A stretch of 64,000 nt of DNA from Paracoccus limosus (GTDB lineage: Bacteria; Pseudomonadota; Alphaproteobacteria; Rhodobacterales; Rhodobacteraceae): positions 1-64,000 of the forward strand of contig NZ_WMIF01000003.1 in assembly GCF_009711185.1 (NCBI RefSeq), in the 5' to 3' direction. Shown one piece after another: positions 48,412 to 59,847 of this stretch (positions are counted from its first letter, which is position 1; each line of letters begins with the position of its first letter). The notes under the pieces are model-generated. The model saw only the letters and a list, made by a program, of their open reading frames with translations, did not search any database and had not been told where the DNA came from. The translations under genes and the position numbers were made by a program.

Positions 48412-49011
48412 ATGGCGCATATCGACTATTACCTCAGCACGCAGAGCCCCTATTGCTACATGGCCGGCGATCGTCTGGAACGGATCGCCGAAAAGCACGG
48501 CGCCACAATCACCTACAAGCCCATCGACGCCTGGCAGCTTTTCGACCGCACCGGCGGCGTCCGCCCGGCCAACCGCCATCCCAACCGGCTGGCCTATCGC
48601 GATCAGGAACTGGCGCGCTGGTCGGAGTATCTGGGGATGCCGCTGCAGATGAGGCCCGCCTTCTTTCCGGTGAACACCGCGCCCTCGTCCTATGCAATCA
48701 TCGCCGCGCAGGCGGCGGCGGGGGGCGATCTGGGCGGGCTGGTGCAGGCATTCCTGCGCGCGGTCTGGGCCGAGGATCGCAACATCGCCGATGACGTGGT
48801 GATCCGCGAGGCGCTGGCGGCAAACGGCTTTGACCCGGCGCTGGCCGATTCCGGTCTGTTCATCGGCGCCGAGACCTATGGCCGCAATCTGGAGCAGGCG
48901 GTGGCCGATGGGGTCTTCGGCGCGCCCTTCTATATCGTGCGCGAGACCGGGCAACGGTTCTGGGGACAGGACCGGCTGGATTTCCTGGACCGCCATCTGG
49001 CCAGCCTGTGA
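48412..49011 (+). CDS. DsbA-family 2-hydroxychromene-2-carboxylate isomerase-like protein
   Basis: A 199-residue kappa-class GST/DsbA-like protein: [19 protein letters not shown] at the start with SPYCY in place of the usual CxxC, and [30 protein letters not shown] at the end, the cis-Pro and dimer motifs. GGAGG precedes the ATG at 48412. Its stop overlaps the GTG of the next gene, so the two are coupled. Confidence 0.85.
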   Translation: MAHIDYYLSTQSPYCYMAGDRLERIAEKHGATITYKPIDAWQLFDRTGGVRPANRHPNRLAYRDQELARWSEYLGMPLQMRPAFFPVNTAPSSYAIIAAQAAAGGDLGGLVQAFLRAVWAEDRNIADDVVIREALAANGFDPALADSGLFIGAETYGRNLEQAVADGVFGAPFYIVRETGQRFWGQDRLDFLDRHLASL

Positions 49012-49778
49012 GCGGGCTGAACCTGCGGCAATGGCCCGGCGCCGGCGATCGCCCGGCGCTGGCGCTGCATTGCATGATGGGCAATGCCAGCTATTGGGGG
49101 CCCATCGCCTCGGATCTGGCGGATCTGGTGCAAATCAGCGCCCCCGACCTGCCCGGCCATGGTCAAAGCCCGGCTTGGGCCGGCGCGCCGCCCGATTACC
49201 ACACCCATGTCACGCGGGCGGTGGCGCCGCTGATCACCCGGCCGCTGGACCTGATCGGGCACAGCATGGGCGCCACCGTGGCCCTGCGCATCGCCGTTGC
49301 CGCGCCCGAGGCCGTGCGCAGCCTGACCCTGATCGAGCCGGTGCTGTTCGCCGCCGCCCCCGAGGCCGAGGATGTGGCCCGGCTGGACGAGCTGCGCAAG
49401 CTGGTGCAATCGGACGCGCGCGAAGAGGCCACCCGCCGCTTTCTGGCCGCATGGGGCGGCATCGACTGGGAACAGCAGACCCCGGCAGGCCGCAGCCGGC
49501 TGATGCAGCAAATCGATCTGGTGACGGCGGGCAATGATGCGCTGGTCCATGACAGTGGCCAGATCCTGCGTCCGGGCGGGCTGGAAAGCATCGACGCGCC
49601 GGTGCTGCTGGTCATGGGCGCGCAATCCCCGCCGGTGATTCCCGCCATCGCCGATGCGCTGGCCGCGCGCCTGCCCGATGTCGGCCGCGCCACCTTGCCG
49701 GGTGCCGCGCATATGCTGCCGATCACCCATCCCCGGCAGGTGGCCGAGCTGATCCGGCTGAATCTGGAGCGCGCCTAG
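49008..49778 (+). CDS. alpha/beta hydrolase
   Basis: A 256-residue hydrolase starting at a GTG that overlaps the upstream stop. LALHCMMGNASYWGPIASDL is the oxyanion segment, GHSMGATVAL the nucleophile elbow, and APVLLVMGAQSPPVI holds the acidic region. The late GAAHMLPITHP gives the catalytic His. The substrate is unknown. It may work with the isomerase-like protein on aromatic compounds. Confidence 0.85.
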   Translation: MSGLNLRQWPGAGDRPALALHCMMGNASYWGPIASDLADLVQISAPDLPGHGQSPAWAGAPPDYHTHVTRAVAPLITRPLDLIGHSMGATVALRIAVAAPEAVRSLTLIEPVLFAAAPEAEDVARLDELRKLVQSDAREEATRRFLAAWGGIDWEQQTPAGRSRLMQQIDLVTAGNDALVHDSGQILRPGGLESIDAPVLLVMGAQSPPVIPAIADALAARLPDVGRATLPGAAHMLPITHPRQVAELIRLNLERA

Positions 49779-49787
49779 CCGGGGCGC

Positions 49788-50138
49788 TCAATCCGCGTCG
49801 AAATCATCCAGATGCCGCACCGGGCCGATCGCCATCCAGCTGGCGCGGACACGAGCGACGCGGGTGTCCTCCCATGTGCGGAACTCGATCACAAAGCCGG
49901 TCGTGGTGATCTCGGCGGGCTGCACGTCCAGACGCTGGTTGGCGTCATGGGCCACGTCCCACATCGTCAGCGACAGATGCACCACCGGCGGCTCGACAAA
50001 GGGCTCGTCAAAGCGGACCTTGTGACGCTCGACCCGCTGGCCCAGGCCGGTCCACATCTGGCCGCCATCCTCAAAGGCCGAAAACAGCACCACCGCCCCA
50101 TGGGCCACGCCGACCGCGAAATGATCAAACCGTCGCAG
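49788..50138 (-). CDS. H-type lectin-domain protein with an unusual start
   Basis: The family block VLFSAFEDGGQMWTGLGQR, then RFDEPFVEPPVVHLSLTMWD and TRVARVRASW, matches H-type lectin-like proteins of alphaproteobacteria. A GTG at 50108 would give 106 residues but cuts into the expected start (RRFDHFAVGVAHG). A CTG at 50138, preceded by GGGAGAG at a fitting distance, gives 116 residues that agree better. I give the longer form. Confidence 0.65.
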   Translation of the reverse strand: MRRFDHFAVGVAHGAVVLFSAFEDGGQMWTGLGQRVERHKVRFDEPFVEPPVVHLSLTMWDVAHDANQRLDVQPAEITTTGFVIEFRTWEDTRVARVRASWMAIGPVRHLDDFDAD

Positions 50139-50183
50139 ATGGTCTCTCCCTGATGGCTGGGCCCTGTCCCTGGCACCAATGAT

Positions 50184-50216
50184 AAAGCCCCGGGGGAACC
50201 GGGGCTTCGTTTTTCA
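50184..50216. terminator. hairpin after the ATP synthase operon
   Basis: AAGCCCCGG pairs with CCGGGGCTT around a small loop. T runs lie on both sides (TTTTT on the plus-strand right side, a short one on the minus strand), so it may work for the operon and also backwards. Confidence 0.6.
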
Positions 50217-50234
50217 CTCGGCAGGGTTAACGCC

Positions 50235-50678
50235 TCAATGCGGGAAATTCGACTGGTTCGGATCCAGCCCGATATGGGTGCCCATGGCCTCCATATCGGC
50301 CAGCAGCTTGACGGCTGCTGCGACGATATCCTCGCCGGTCGAGCGTTCCTGCACCTGCTTCACCCGACGCTGGGCCTGAGCCATCATGTCGTTGAAGATG
50401 TCTTGCGTCATCTCGGCGCGCGGGTGCCCGCGTTCTGCCAGCAGGCTGACGGAATCGTTGTTGATCTCGGCGAAGCCGCCGGTCACCGCGAATTCCGTCT
50501 CGGACCCGTCCGCCGCAACCACGGTCACCAGACCGGGGCGCAGGTTGACGATGGCCGGCGCATGGCCGGGCATCGCGGTCAGGTCGCCATCGGCGCCGGG
50601 CAGGCGCACCTCGCGCACCGGGACGGACACAAGGTTCCGTTCCGGCGACACCAGGTCGAACTGCATCGTGTCGGCCAT
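50235..50678 (-). CDS. atpC: ATP synthase F1 epsilon subunit
   Basis: A 147-residue epsilon subunit. FDLVSPERNLVSVPVREVRLPGADGDLTAMPGHAP is the start of the beta-sandwich domain, and GGFAEINNDSVSLLAE closes it; the C-terminal helices follow. It ends the atpHAGDC operon. Confidence 0.95.
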   Translation of the reverse strand: MADTMQFDLVSPERNLVSVPVREVRLPGADGDLTAMPGHAPAIVNLRPGLVTVVAADGSETEFAVTGGFAEINNDSVSLLAERGHPRAEMTQDIFNDMMAQAQRRVKQVQERSTGEDIVAAAVKLLADMEAMGTHIGLDPNQSNFPH

Positions 50679-50687
50679 ATCGCCCCC

Positions 50688-52130
<1,443 letters not shown>

Positions 52131-53006
52131 TCAGAGCGCCTCTGCGCCCGAGATGATTTCAATCAGTTCCTTGGTGATCGCAGCCTGACGCGAGCGGTTG
52201 TACTCGGTGGTCAGGCGGTCGATCATGTCGCCGGCGTTGCGCGTCGCGTTGTCCATGGCGCTCATCCGCGCGCCCTGCTCGGAGGCCGCGTTTTCCAGAA
52301 GCGCCGCAAAGACCTGCGTAGCCACCGAACGCGGCAGCAGGTCGTTCAGGATCGCATGCTCATCCGGCTCATAGTCGTAGAGCGACGAGGCCGCAGGCGC
52401 AGCCCCCTCTTCGACCACGGCGGGGATGACCTGACGGGCCGTCGGGATCTGGCTGATGACGGATTCGAAGCGGTTGTAGAACAGCGTCGCGACGTCGAAC
52501 TGGCCGGCTTCGAACCGGTTCAGGATCTCGTCCGCGATTTCGCGCGCGTTCTCATAGCCGATGCGCTTCACTTCGCTCATGTCGAAGTGATGCACGAACA
52601 GGTTGCCATATTCGCGCTTGAGCTGCTCGCGGCCCTTCTTGCCGACGGTCAGCAGTTCGACCTGCTTGCCCTGGGCTTGCAGTTCGGCCATGCGCTGGCG
52701 GGCCAGCTTGACGATCGACGAGTTGAAGCCCCCGGCCAGACCACGCTCGGAGGTCATCACCACCAGAAGGTGGCGACGATCTTCGCCCGTGCCGGCCAGC
52801 AGGCGCGGCGCCGAGGACGAGCCGGCCGCAGAAGCGGTCAGCCCGGCCATGACGGCGGCCATGCGATCGGCATAGGGACGCGCAGCCTCGGCCGCTTCCT
52901 GCGCACGGCGCAGTTTCGCGGCAGAGACCATCTGCATCGCCTTGGTGATCTTGCGCGTGTTCTTGACGCTGCCGATCCGGTTCTTGAGGTCCTTGAGGCT
53001 GGGCAT
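52131..53006 (-). CDS. atpG: ATP synthase F1 gamma subunit
   Basis: A 291-residue gamma subunit: [36 protein letters not shown] at the start, [14 protein letters not shown] in the middle and [44 protein letters not shown] at the end. It is the rotating shaft of the F1 part. Confidence 0.97.
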   Translation of the reverse strand: MPSLKDLKNRIGSVKNTRKITKAMQMVSAAKLRRAQEAAEAARPYADRMAAVMAGLTASAAGSSSAPRLLAGTGEDRRHLLVVMTSERGLAGGFNSSIVKLARQRMAELQAQGKQVELLTVGKKGREQLKREYGNLFVHHFDMSEVKRIGYENAREIADEILNRFEAGQFDVATLFYNRFESVISQIPTARQVIPAVVEEGAAPAASSLYDYEPDEHAILNDLLPRSVATQVFAALLENAASEQGARMSAMDNATRNAGDMIDRLTTEYNRSRQAAITKELIEIISGAEAL

Positions 53007-53018
53007 CTGTTACCCCCC

Positions 53019-54554
53019 TCAGGCGTAGGTCTTGGCGTAGCCGTCCAGCGCTGCCTTGATCGCATTTTCAAGATCGCCCGCGATCTTGCGGTCGTTCTTG
53101 GTCATGTCCTCAAGCAGATCGGCTTTCTGGTTGCGCAGATACTGGATCAGGCCCTGTTCCCATTTGGTCACGTCCTTGACGGGAACGTTGTCCAGATAGC
53201 CCTTGGTGCCTGCATAGATTACGATCACGATCTCGGCGGTGGTCAGCGGCGAGTACTGCGGCTGCTTCATCAGCTCGGTCAGGCGCGCACCGCGGTTCAG
53301 AAGCTTTTGCGTCGCGGCATCGAGGTCCGAGCCGAACTGCGCAAAGGCGGCCATTTCGCGATACTGGGCCAGTTCCAGCTTGACCGGACCGGCGACGGAT
53401 TTCATCGCCTTGGTCTGGGCGGCCGAACCGACGCGCGACACCGACAGACCGGTGTTCACGGCCGGGCGGATGCCCTGGAAGAACAGTTCCGTTTCCAGGA
53501 AGATCTGGCCGTCGGTGATCGAGATCACGTTGGTCGGGATATAGGCCGACACGTCGCCCGCCTGGGTTTCGATGATCGGCAGCGCGGTCAGCGAGCCCGA
53601 GCCATTGGCTTCGTTCAGCTTGGCCGAACGCTCCAGCAGGCGCGAGTGCAGATAGAACACGTCGCCCGGATAGGCTTCACGCCCCGGCGGACGGCGCAGC
53701 AAGAGCGACATCTGACGATAGGCAACGGCTTGTTTGGACAGGTCATCATAGATGATCAGCGCGTCCATGCCGTTGTCGCGGAAGTATTCGCCCATGGCGG
53801 TCGCCGAATAGGGCGCCAGGTATTGCATCGGCGCCGGGTCCGAGGCGGTCGCGGCCACGACGGTCGTGTAGGCCATCGCGCCGGTCTCTTCCAGCTTCTT
53901 CACCAGCTGGGCAACGGTCGAACGTTTCTGACCCACGGCGACGTAGATGCAGTGCAGCGTCTTCATGCCGTCGGCTTCGCGGCCGTTGTAGTTCTGCTGG
54001 TTCAGGATGGTGTCCAGAGCGATCGCGGTCTTGCCAGTCTGACGGTCACCGATGATCAGCTCGCGCTGGCCACGGCCAACCGGGATCATGGCGTCGACCG
54101 ATTTCAGGCCGGTGGCCATCGGCTCGTGCACCGACTGGCGCGGCATGATGCCGGGGGCTTTGACGTCGGCCACGCGCATCTGCACGTCGACCAGCGGGCC
54201 CTTGCCGTCGATCGGGTTGCCCAACGCGTCGACAACGCGGCCCAGAAGGCCCTTGCCGGCGGGGACTTCCACGATGGCGCCGGTGCGCTTGACGGTGTCG
54301 CCTTCCTTGATCGAACGGTCGTCGCCGAAGATCACGATACCGACGTTGTCGGTTTCGAGGTTCAGCACCATGCCGCGGATGCCACCCGGGAATTCGACCA
54401 TCTCGCCGGCCTGAACCTTGTCCAGACCATAGACGCGGGCGATGCCGTCACCGACGGACAGCACTTGCCCGACCTCGGCCACCTCGGCGTCCTGACCGAA
54501 ATTCTTGATCTGATCCTTAAGGATGGCCGAGATTTCGGCAGCCTGGATTCCCAT
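53019..54554 (-). CDS. atpA: ATP synthase F1 alpha subunit
   Basis: A 511-residue regulatory subunit. GDRQTGKT is the Walker [52 protein letters not shown] is highly conserved, and [17 protein letters not shown] is the family signature. Its start overlaps the atpH stop by one base. Confidence 0.98.
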   Translation of the reverse strand: MGIQAAEISAILKDQIKNFGQDAEVAEVGQVLSVGDGIARVYGLDKVQAGEMVEFPGGIRGMVLNLETDNVGIVIFGDDRSIKEGDTVKRTGAIVEVPAGKGLLGRVVDALGNPIDGKGPLVDVQMRVADVKAPGIMPRQSVHEPMATGLKSVDAMIPVGRGQRELIIGDRQTGKTAIALDTILNQQNYNGREADGMKTLHCIYVAVGQKRSTVAQLVKKLEETGAMAYTTVVAATASDPAPMQYLAPYSATAMGEYFRDNGMDALIIYDDLSKQAVAYRQMSLLLRRPPGREAYPGDVFYLHSRLLERSAKLNEANGSGSLTALPIIETQAGDVSAYIPTNVISITDGQIFLETELFFQGIRPAVNTGLSVSRVGSAAQTKAMKSVAGPVKLELAQYREMAAFAQFGSDLDAATQKLLNRGARLTELMKQPQYSPLTTAEIVIVIYAGTKGYLDNVPVKDVTKWEQGLIQYLRNQKADLLEDMTKNDRKIAGDLENAIKAALDGYAKTYA

Positions 54555-55120
54555 TATCCGACCTCTTTCATAGCATTCTGGAGGGAGGCGAGCTTCGAGC
54601 GGATCGAGCTGTCGATCATCTGCGAGCCCAGTTTGACGATCATGCCGCCGATGAGGTTTTCATCGACGCGCGCGTTCAGTTTCACGGTCTTGCCGGTCTT
54701 GGCGTTCAGCGTGCTGACCAGACGCGCTTGCTGTTCCTGGGTCAGCGCCTGCGCGCTGGTCACATCGGCCGTGACCTCGCCCCTGGCGTCGGCGATCAGG
54801 CCGCGCAGCCGGGCCACGAATTGCGGCAGGGTGAACAGGCGGCGGTTGCGCGCCAGAAGCCGCAGCGTATTGGCCAGCTCGGCCGACAGCCCCATGCGCG
54901 AGGCGAGCGCCGTGATGGCGGCTTCCTGCGCATTGCGGTCGTAAAGCGGCGAAACGGTCAGATCACGCAGATCCGCACTGTCGTCATAGGCCGAGGCCAG
55001 CTCGTCGACTTGCGTGGACAGGGCATCGATGCCGCCCGAATCCTTCACCAGTTCGAAAAGAGCCTGTGCATAACGCCCGGCGATATCAGCGGAAATCGAA
55101 GCGGAATTGGCCACGGTCAT
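54554..55120 (-). CDS. atpH: ATP synthase F1 delta subunit
   Basis: A 188-residue delta subunit ([24 protein letters not shown], then [53 protein letters not shown]). First gene of the operon. GGAAGG lies directly against the ATG at 55120, so a GTG two codons later at a normal distance is also a possible start. Confidence 0.95.
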   Translation of the reverse strand: MTVANSASISADIAGRYAQALFELVKDSGGIDALSTQVDELASAYDDSADLRDLTVSPLYDRNAQEAAITALASRMGLSAELANTLRLLARNRRLFTLPQFVARLRGLIADARGEVTADVTSAQALTQEQQARLVSTLNAKTGKTVKLNARVDENLIGGMIVKLGSQMIDSSIRSKLASLQNAMKEVG

Positions 55121-55407
55121 CCTTCCGGTTTGCGCAAGCTCCGCTGGCGGGCCGTCCGTTCGGGGGCGGTCTGTCGCGGAGCGCGGGTCAAGGGGCCGCC
55201 AGCCAAGCCCGGCCGGAATACCCCGAAAATCTGCGGTGTCTCTAGCAGGTGATTTGCTGTGCCGCAACCGCATTGAACACGGAAAAGCGAGCGTTTACGC
55301 CGTAAGTATCGCAGTCCGGCAAGGGTTTGCAGCTCGTCCGGCGGACGGTTGCGCTAACGACAGGATCGCCGGCTGGGGATCGCCGGCGCGGGGGATCGGA
55401 TTCCGCC

Positions 55408-56229
55408 TCAGCCGCGCCACAGATTCGCCCGCAGCCCCATCGCCGCCGGGCCGGGTCCACCCTGCCGCGCCGTATTCCCGCGACCGGCGGGCCGGGGCCG
55501 GGCCATGCCCTCCAGCACGCCAAGCGGGCTGGGCAGGCCGACGCTGCGCAGCCGCCCAACGGGCGCCTGCATCTGCTTGCTGAACTCGGTCAGCACCACG
55601 CCCGCCACCAGCACCTGACTGATGCGCGAGCCGGTGCGTTCCCACATCTGGGCGCTCTTGAGCCAGAATCGCCGGTCCGAGGGCGGGATATACAGCGCCG
55701 CGCCGCTGCGCTCGGCCACGAATCCGGCGTCCCGGGCCTGCGTTTCCAGCTGGCCGGCGGTATAGCTGCGGCCAAAGCCAAAGGGCGTCTTGTCCGAGCG
55801 CGCCCAAAGCCCGGCGCGGTTCGGCGCCATGACCAGCATCCGCCCGCCCGGGCCCAGCACCCGCCAAGCCTCGGACAGCACGGCATGGGGGTGGTCGGCG
55901 GTCTCCAGCGCATGCAGCAGCACCAGACGATCGACGCTGCCGGTGTCCAGCGGCCATGCCCCCTCCTCGACCAGAACCGAGCAATTGGCCATGCCGACCG
56001 GCCATGCCATCACCCCCTGCGGCCCCGGCATCAGCGTGCTGACCCGGCGTGCGCGCCCCAGCCATGGCCGCAGCAACGGCGCGGCAAAGCCGTAACCCGC
56101 CACGGTCATGCCGGCGGATTGTTCGGGCGGCCAGAGGTCGATCAGCCGGTCGCGCAGCACGCGCTGGACCACGCGGCCCAGCGCCCGCGTGTAATAGAAT
56201 TTTCGCAGCTCGATCACGTCGTGATGCAT
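55408..56229 (-). CDS. class I SAM-dependent methyltransferase
   Basis: A 273-residue protein from ATG 56229. [24 protein letters not shown] lies at the SAM-binding strand, though the usual GxGxG is changed. [40 protein letters not shown] is the typical Methyltransf_11 block. A C-terminal region of 100 residues is rich in Arg and Pro. It is divergent from gloB with 51 bases between; this pairing is common in Rhodobacterales as far as I recall. Confidence 0.8.
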   Translation of the reverse strand: MHHDVIELRKFYYTRALGRVVQRVLRDRLIDLWPPEQSAGMTVAGYGFAAPLLRPWLGRARRVSTLMPGPQGVMAWPVGMANCSVLVEEGAWPLDTGSVDRLVLLHALETADHPHAVLSEAWRVLGPGGRMLVMAPNRAGLWARSDKTPFGFGRSYTAGQLETQARDAGFVAERSGAALYIPPSDRRFWLKSAQMWERTGSRISQVLVAGVVLTEFSKQMQAPVGRLRSVGLPSPLGVLEGMARPRPAGRGNTARQGGPGPAAMGLRANLWRG

Positions 56230-56280
56230 TGCGCCCCTCGCCTGTCGCCGCCAGACTGCGGCAAAGCAAAGGAATTGCCA

Positions 56281-57027
56281 ATGCCGCTGGAACTGATCCC
56301 CGTCCGCTGCCTGACCGACAATTATGCCTGGATCCTGCATGGCAACGGCCAGACTGCCCTGATCGATGCTCCCGAGGCGGCACCGATCCTGGCCGAGCTT
56401 GCGGCGCGCGGCTGGGATCTGGATCTGATCGCCCTGACCCATCACCACGCCGACCATATTCAGGCCGTCGCGGAGCTGGTCGCGGCCACCGGCGCAAAGG
56501 TCATGGGCAATACCAAGGACGCGGCCCGGCTGCCGGCACTGGACCTGCCCGTGCGTCCGGGCGAGGTGACGGAGATCTGCGGCGAGCCGGCCGAGGTGAT
56601 CGACGTTTCGGGCCACACCATCGGCCATATCGCCCTGCATCTGCCCGACTCGGCCATGGCCTTTACCGCCGACAGCCTGATGGCGCTGGGATGCGGCCGG
56701 CTGTTCGAGGGCGATGCCGAAATGATGTGGCAAAGCCTGTCGCGGCTGAACGCCCTGCCCGGCCGGACGCTGATCTGTTCGGGCCACGACTATTGCCGCG
56801 GCAACGGCGCCTTTGCGCTGTCGGTCGATCCCGAGAATGCGACTTTGCGGCAACGCCTTGACGACACCGCCGCCGGCCGCCGGCCCTGTGCCCCGGCCAC
56901 GCTGGATGACGAACGCGCGACCAATCCCTTCCTGCGCCCTGCCGCGCTGCGCGACGCTTTGGGCATGGCCGGCGCGGCGGATGTCGATGTTTTTGCTAGA
57001 CTTCGCCGGATGAAGGACAGCTTCTGA
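56281..57027 (+). CDS. gloB: hydroxyacylglutathione hydrolase (glyoxalase II)
   Basis: A 248-residue metallo-beta-lactamase-fold enzyme. [19 protein letters not shown] for the two-metal site, [26 protein letters not shown] and SGHDYCRGN are complete, as is the C-terminal NPFLR. It hydrolyses S-lactoylglutathione in methylglyoxal detoxification. AAAGGA precedes the ATG. Confidence 0.95.
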   Translation: MPLELIPVRCLTDNYAWILHGNGQTALIDAPEAAPILAELAARGWDLDLIALTHHHADHIQAVAELVAATGAKVMGNTKDAARLPALDLPVRPGEVTEICGEPAEVIDVSGHTIGHIALHLPDSAMAFTADSLMALGCGRLFEGDAEMMWQSLSRLNALPGRTLICSGHDYCRGNGAFALSVDPENATLRQRLDDTAAGRRPCAPATLDDERATNPFLRPAALRDALGMAGAADVDVFARLRRMKDSF

Positions 57028-57290
57028 GCTGTTTCTGCAACGCAGCAAGGGATTTCCGCTCGACCGGCCACGCCAGCCCGTTTCTGGCGGCGATGAAGGG
57101 CCATGCTTGAAAAGCCGGCAGCTTATCATCACATCTGTCGCAACCGCCGGAAATTCGGCACAAGCGGACGCAAATACCGCTTGAATTGCGCGAAAATCCA
57201 CCAATTCTTAACTGTATCGTGACAGTCTGGTCAGGTGGACCGCTAAATCTTGGCGGCCCAAACCGCCAGCCGACTGACAGGAGCTTGAAC

Positions 57291-59609
57291 GTGCCGTCCT
57301 TTTCGAACACGCTGGAACAGGCCATCCACTCTGCGCTTGCGCTGGCCAATGAACACCGCCACGAGCTGGCCACGCTCGAGCATCTTTTGCTCGCGCTGAC
57401 GGATGAGCCCGATGCCGTCAAGGTGATGCGGGCCTGCAATGTCGATCTGGACGAATTGCGCCGCATGCTCGTCGAATTCATCGAAGACGATCTCTCGACG
57501 CTGATCACCGATGTCGAGGGTTCGGAAGCCGTGCCGACCGCCGCCTTCCAGCGGGTGATCCAGCGCGCGGCGATCCATGTGCAATCCTCGGGCCGGACCG
57601 AGGTGACGGGCGCGAACGTGCTGGTGGCGATCTTTGCCGAGCGCGAATCGAACGCCGCCTTCTTCCTGCAGGAACTGGACATGACCCGTTACGACGCGGT
57701 CAATTTCATCGCCCATGGCGTCGCCAAGAACCCGTCGTTCTCCGAGAACCGCACCGTGCAGGGCGCCGAGCAGCAGGAACAGGCCCAGGCCGAACAGCCT
57801 GCCGCCAAGGACGAATCGGCGCTGGCGAAATATTGCGTCGACCTGAACAAGAAGGCCTCCAAAGGCGATGTCGACCCGCTGATCGGTCGCGCCGACGAGG
57901 TCGAGCGCTGCATCCAGGTGCTGTGCCGCCGTCGCAAGAACAACCCGCTGCTGGTGGGCGATCCCGGCGTGGGCAAGACCGCCATCGCCGAAGGTCTGGC
58001 GCTGAAGATCACGCGGGGCGAAACCCCCGACGTGCTGGCGGGCTCAACCATCTTCTCGCTCGACATGGGCGCGCTTCTGGCCGGCACCCGCTATCGCGGC
58101 GATTTCGAGGAACGTCTGAAAGCCGTGGTCAAAGAGCTTGAGGACCACCCCGACGCCATCCTGTTCATCGACGAGATCCATACCGTGATCGGCGCGGGCG
58201 CGACCTCGGGCGGGGCGATGGATGCTTCGAACCTGCTGAAACCGGCGCTGGCCGGCGGCAAGCTGCGCTGCATGGGCTCGACCACCTACAAGGAGTTCCG
58301 TCAGCATTTCGAAAAGGATCGTGCGCTCTCCCGTCGCTTCCAGAAGATCGACGTGAACGAGCCGACCGTGCCCGATGCGATCAAGATCCTGATGGGGCTG
58401 AAACCCAGCTTCGAAAAGCACCACGACCTGCGCTACACCAATGAGGCGATCAAGTCGGCGGTGGAACTGGCCTCGCGCTATATCAACGACCGCAAGCTGC
58501 CCGACAGCGCCATCGACGTGATCGATGAGGCGGGTGCCGCCCAGCATCTGGTTGCCGAAAGCAAGCGCCGCAAGACCATCGGTCCCAAGGAGATCGAGGC
58601 CGTGGTGGCCAAGATCGCCCGCATCCCCCCGAAGAACGTCTCCAAGGACGATGCGGCGGTGCTGAAGGATCTGGACGCGACGCTGAAACGTCTGGTTTTT
58701 GGCCAGAACGCTGCGATCGAGGCGCTGTCCTCAGCGATCAAGCTGGCACGTGCCGGCCTGCGCGAACCGGAAAAACCCATTGGCAACTATCTGTTTGCAG
58801 GCCCCACCGGCGTCGGCAAGACCGAGGTCGCCAAACAACTGGCCAGCACGCTGGGCGTGGAACTGCTGCGCTTCGACATGTCGGAGTACATGGAGAAGCA
58901 TGCCGTCAGCCGCCTGATCGGCGCGCCTCCGGGCTATGTCGGCTTTGACCAGGGCGGGCTTCTGACCGACGGCGTCGACCAGCATCCGCATTGCGTGCTG
59001 CTGCTGGACGAGATCGAGAAAGCACACCCGGATGTCTACAACATCCTGCTGCAGGTCATGGATAACGGCAAGCTGACCGACCATAATGGCCGGCAGGTGG
59101 ATTTCCGCAACGTTATCCTGATCATGACTTCCAACGCCGGCGCCTCGGACATGCAAAAGGCCGCAATAGGCTTTGGCCGCGACAAGCGCGAGGGCGAGGA
59201 TACCGCCGCCATCGAGCGCACCTTCACGCCCGAGTTCCGCAACCGTCTCGACGCGATCATCAGCTTCGCGCCGCTGTCGCGCGACATCATCGTGCAAGTG
59301 GTCGAAAAGTTCGTGCTGCAACTCGAAGCCCAGCTGATCGACCGCGGCGTGCATATCGAACTGACCTCCGAGGCTGCGCATTGGCTGGCCGAAAAGGGTT
59401 ACGACGACAAGATGGGTGCCCGCCCGCTGGGCCGCGTGATTCAGGAAACCATCAAGAAACCCTTGGCCGAGGAACTGCTGTTCGGCCGGCTGACCAAGGG
59501 CGGCGTGGTCCGCGTGCGGATCGAGGACGACAAACCGGTGCTCGACATTACAGGGCCCGACGCGCCGCGCCTCAGCAAGTCCAAGCCGCCGCTGCTGACT
59601 GCGGATTGA
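57291..59609 (+). CDS. clpA: ATP-dependent Clp protease ATP-binding subunit ClpA
   Basis: A 772-residue Hsp100 protein from a GTG at 57291, with AGGAG a few bases before. Two N-terminal Clp repeats ([22 protein letters not shown]) come first. Then the first AAA domain has GDPGVGKT and the second GPTGVGKT, with ALSRRFQKI and [14 protein letters not shown]. The IGF-type loop that docks ClpP is seen as AAIGFGRDK. It unfolds substrates for ClpP. clpS, often just upstream, is not adjacent here. Confidence 0.97.
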   Translation: MPSFSNTLEQAIHSALALANEHRHELATLEHLLLALTDEPDAVKVMRACNVDLDELRRMLVEFIEDDLSTLITDVEGSEAVPTAAFQRVIQRAAIHVQSSGRTEVTGANVLVAIFAERESNAAFFLQELDMTRYDAVNFIAHGVAKNPSFSENRTVQGAEQQEQAQAEQPAAKDESALAKYCVDLNKKASKGDVDPLIGRADEVERCIQVLCRRRKNNPLLVGDPGVGKTAIAEGLALKITRGETPDVLAGSTIFSLDMGALLAGTRYRGDFEERLKAVVKELEDHPDAILFIDEIHTVIGAGATSGGAMDASNLLKPALAGGKLRCMGSTTYKEFRQHFEKDRALSRRFQKIDVNEPTVPDAIKILMGLKPSFEKHHDLRYTNEAIKSAVELASRYINDRKLPDSAIDVIDEAGAAQHLVAESKRRKTIGPKEIEAVVAKIARIPPKNVSKDDAAVLKDLDATLKRLVFGQNAAIEALSSAIKLARAGLREPEKPIGNYLFAGPTGVGKTEVAKQLASTLGVELLRFDMSEYMEKHAVSRLIGAPPGYVGFDQGGLLTDGVDQHPHCVLLLDEIEKAHPDVYNILLQVMDNGKLTDHNGRQVDFRNVILIMTSNAGASDMQKAAIGFGRDKREGEDTAAIERTFTPEFRNRLDAIISFAPLSRDIIVQVVEKFVLQLEAQLIDRGVHIELTSEAAHWLAEKGYDDKMGARPLGRVIQETIKKPLAEELLFGRLTKGGVVRVRIEDDKPVLDITGPDAPRLSKSKPPLLTAD

Positions 59610-59635
59610 TCTGACGCCGAAGCATGCCAACGAAC

Positions 59636-59667
59636 AGGGGCGGTGCCGACAAGCACCGCCCCTTTTT
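59636..59667 (+). terminator. terminator of clpA
   Basis: AGGGGCGGTGC pairs with GCACCGCCCCT around CGACAA, followed by TTTTT. Confidence 0.9.
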
Positions 59668-59810
59668 CATTTCTTCACTCGCCCTGATGCCGCCCTCCAC
59701 GCGCCGCCCGAAAACCAAGCGTGACACGCCCTCAATCACGTCGGCCCCTGAGACAATCGCGGCCCTACCCGCACCTTGTGATCGGCCCGCGCACAACTTC
59801 GTTCGTGTTC

Positions 59811-59845
59811 AAATATCCCGGGGGTTCGGGGGCAGCGCCCCCGTC
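59811..59845. repeat. intergenic hairpin repeat of a Rhodobacterales type, likely mfd terminator
   Basis: AAATATCCCGGGGG, then TTCGGGGGCAGCGCCCCCG, just after the mfd stop. On the minus strand it reads as a GC hairpin, then CCCGGGATATTT. I recall this motif from many Rhodobacterales intergenic regions; this is memory, not a search. It would follow the mfd transcript and may end it. Confidence 0.5.
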
Positions 59846-59847
59846 CT

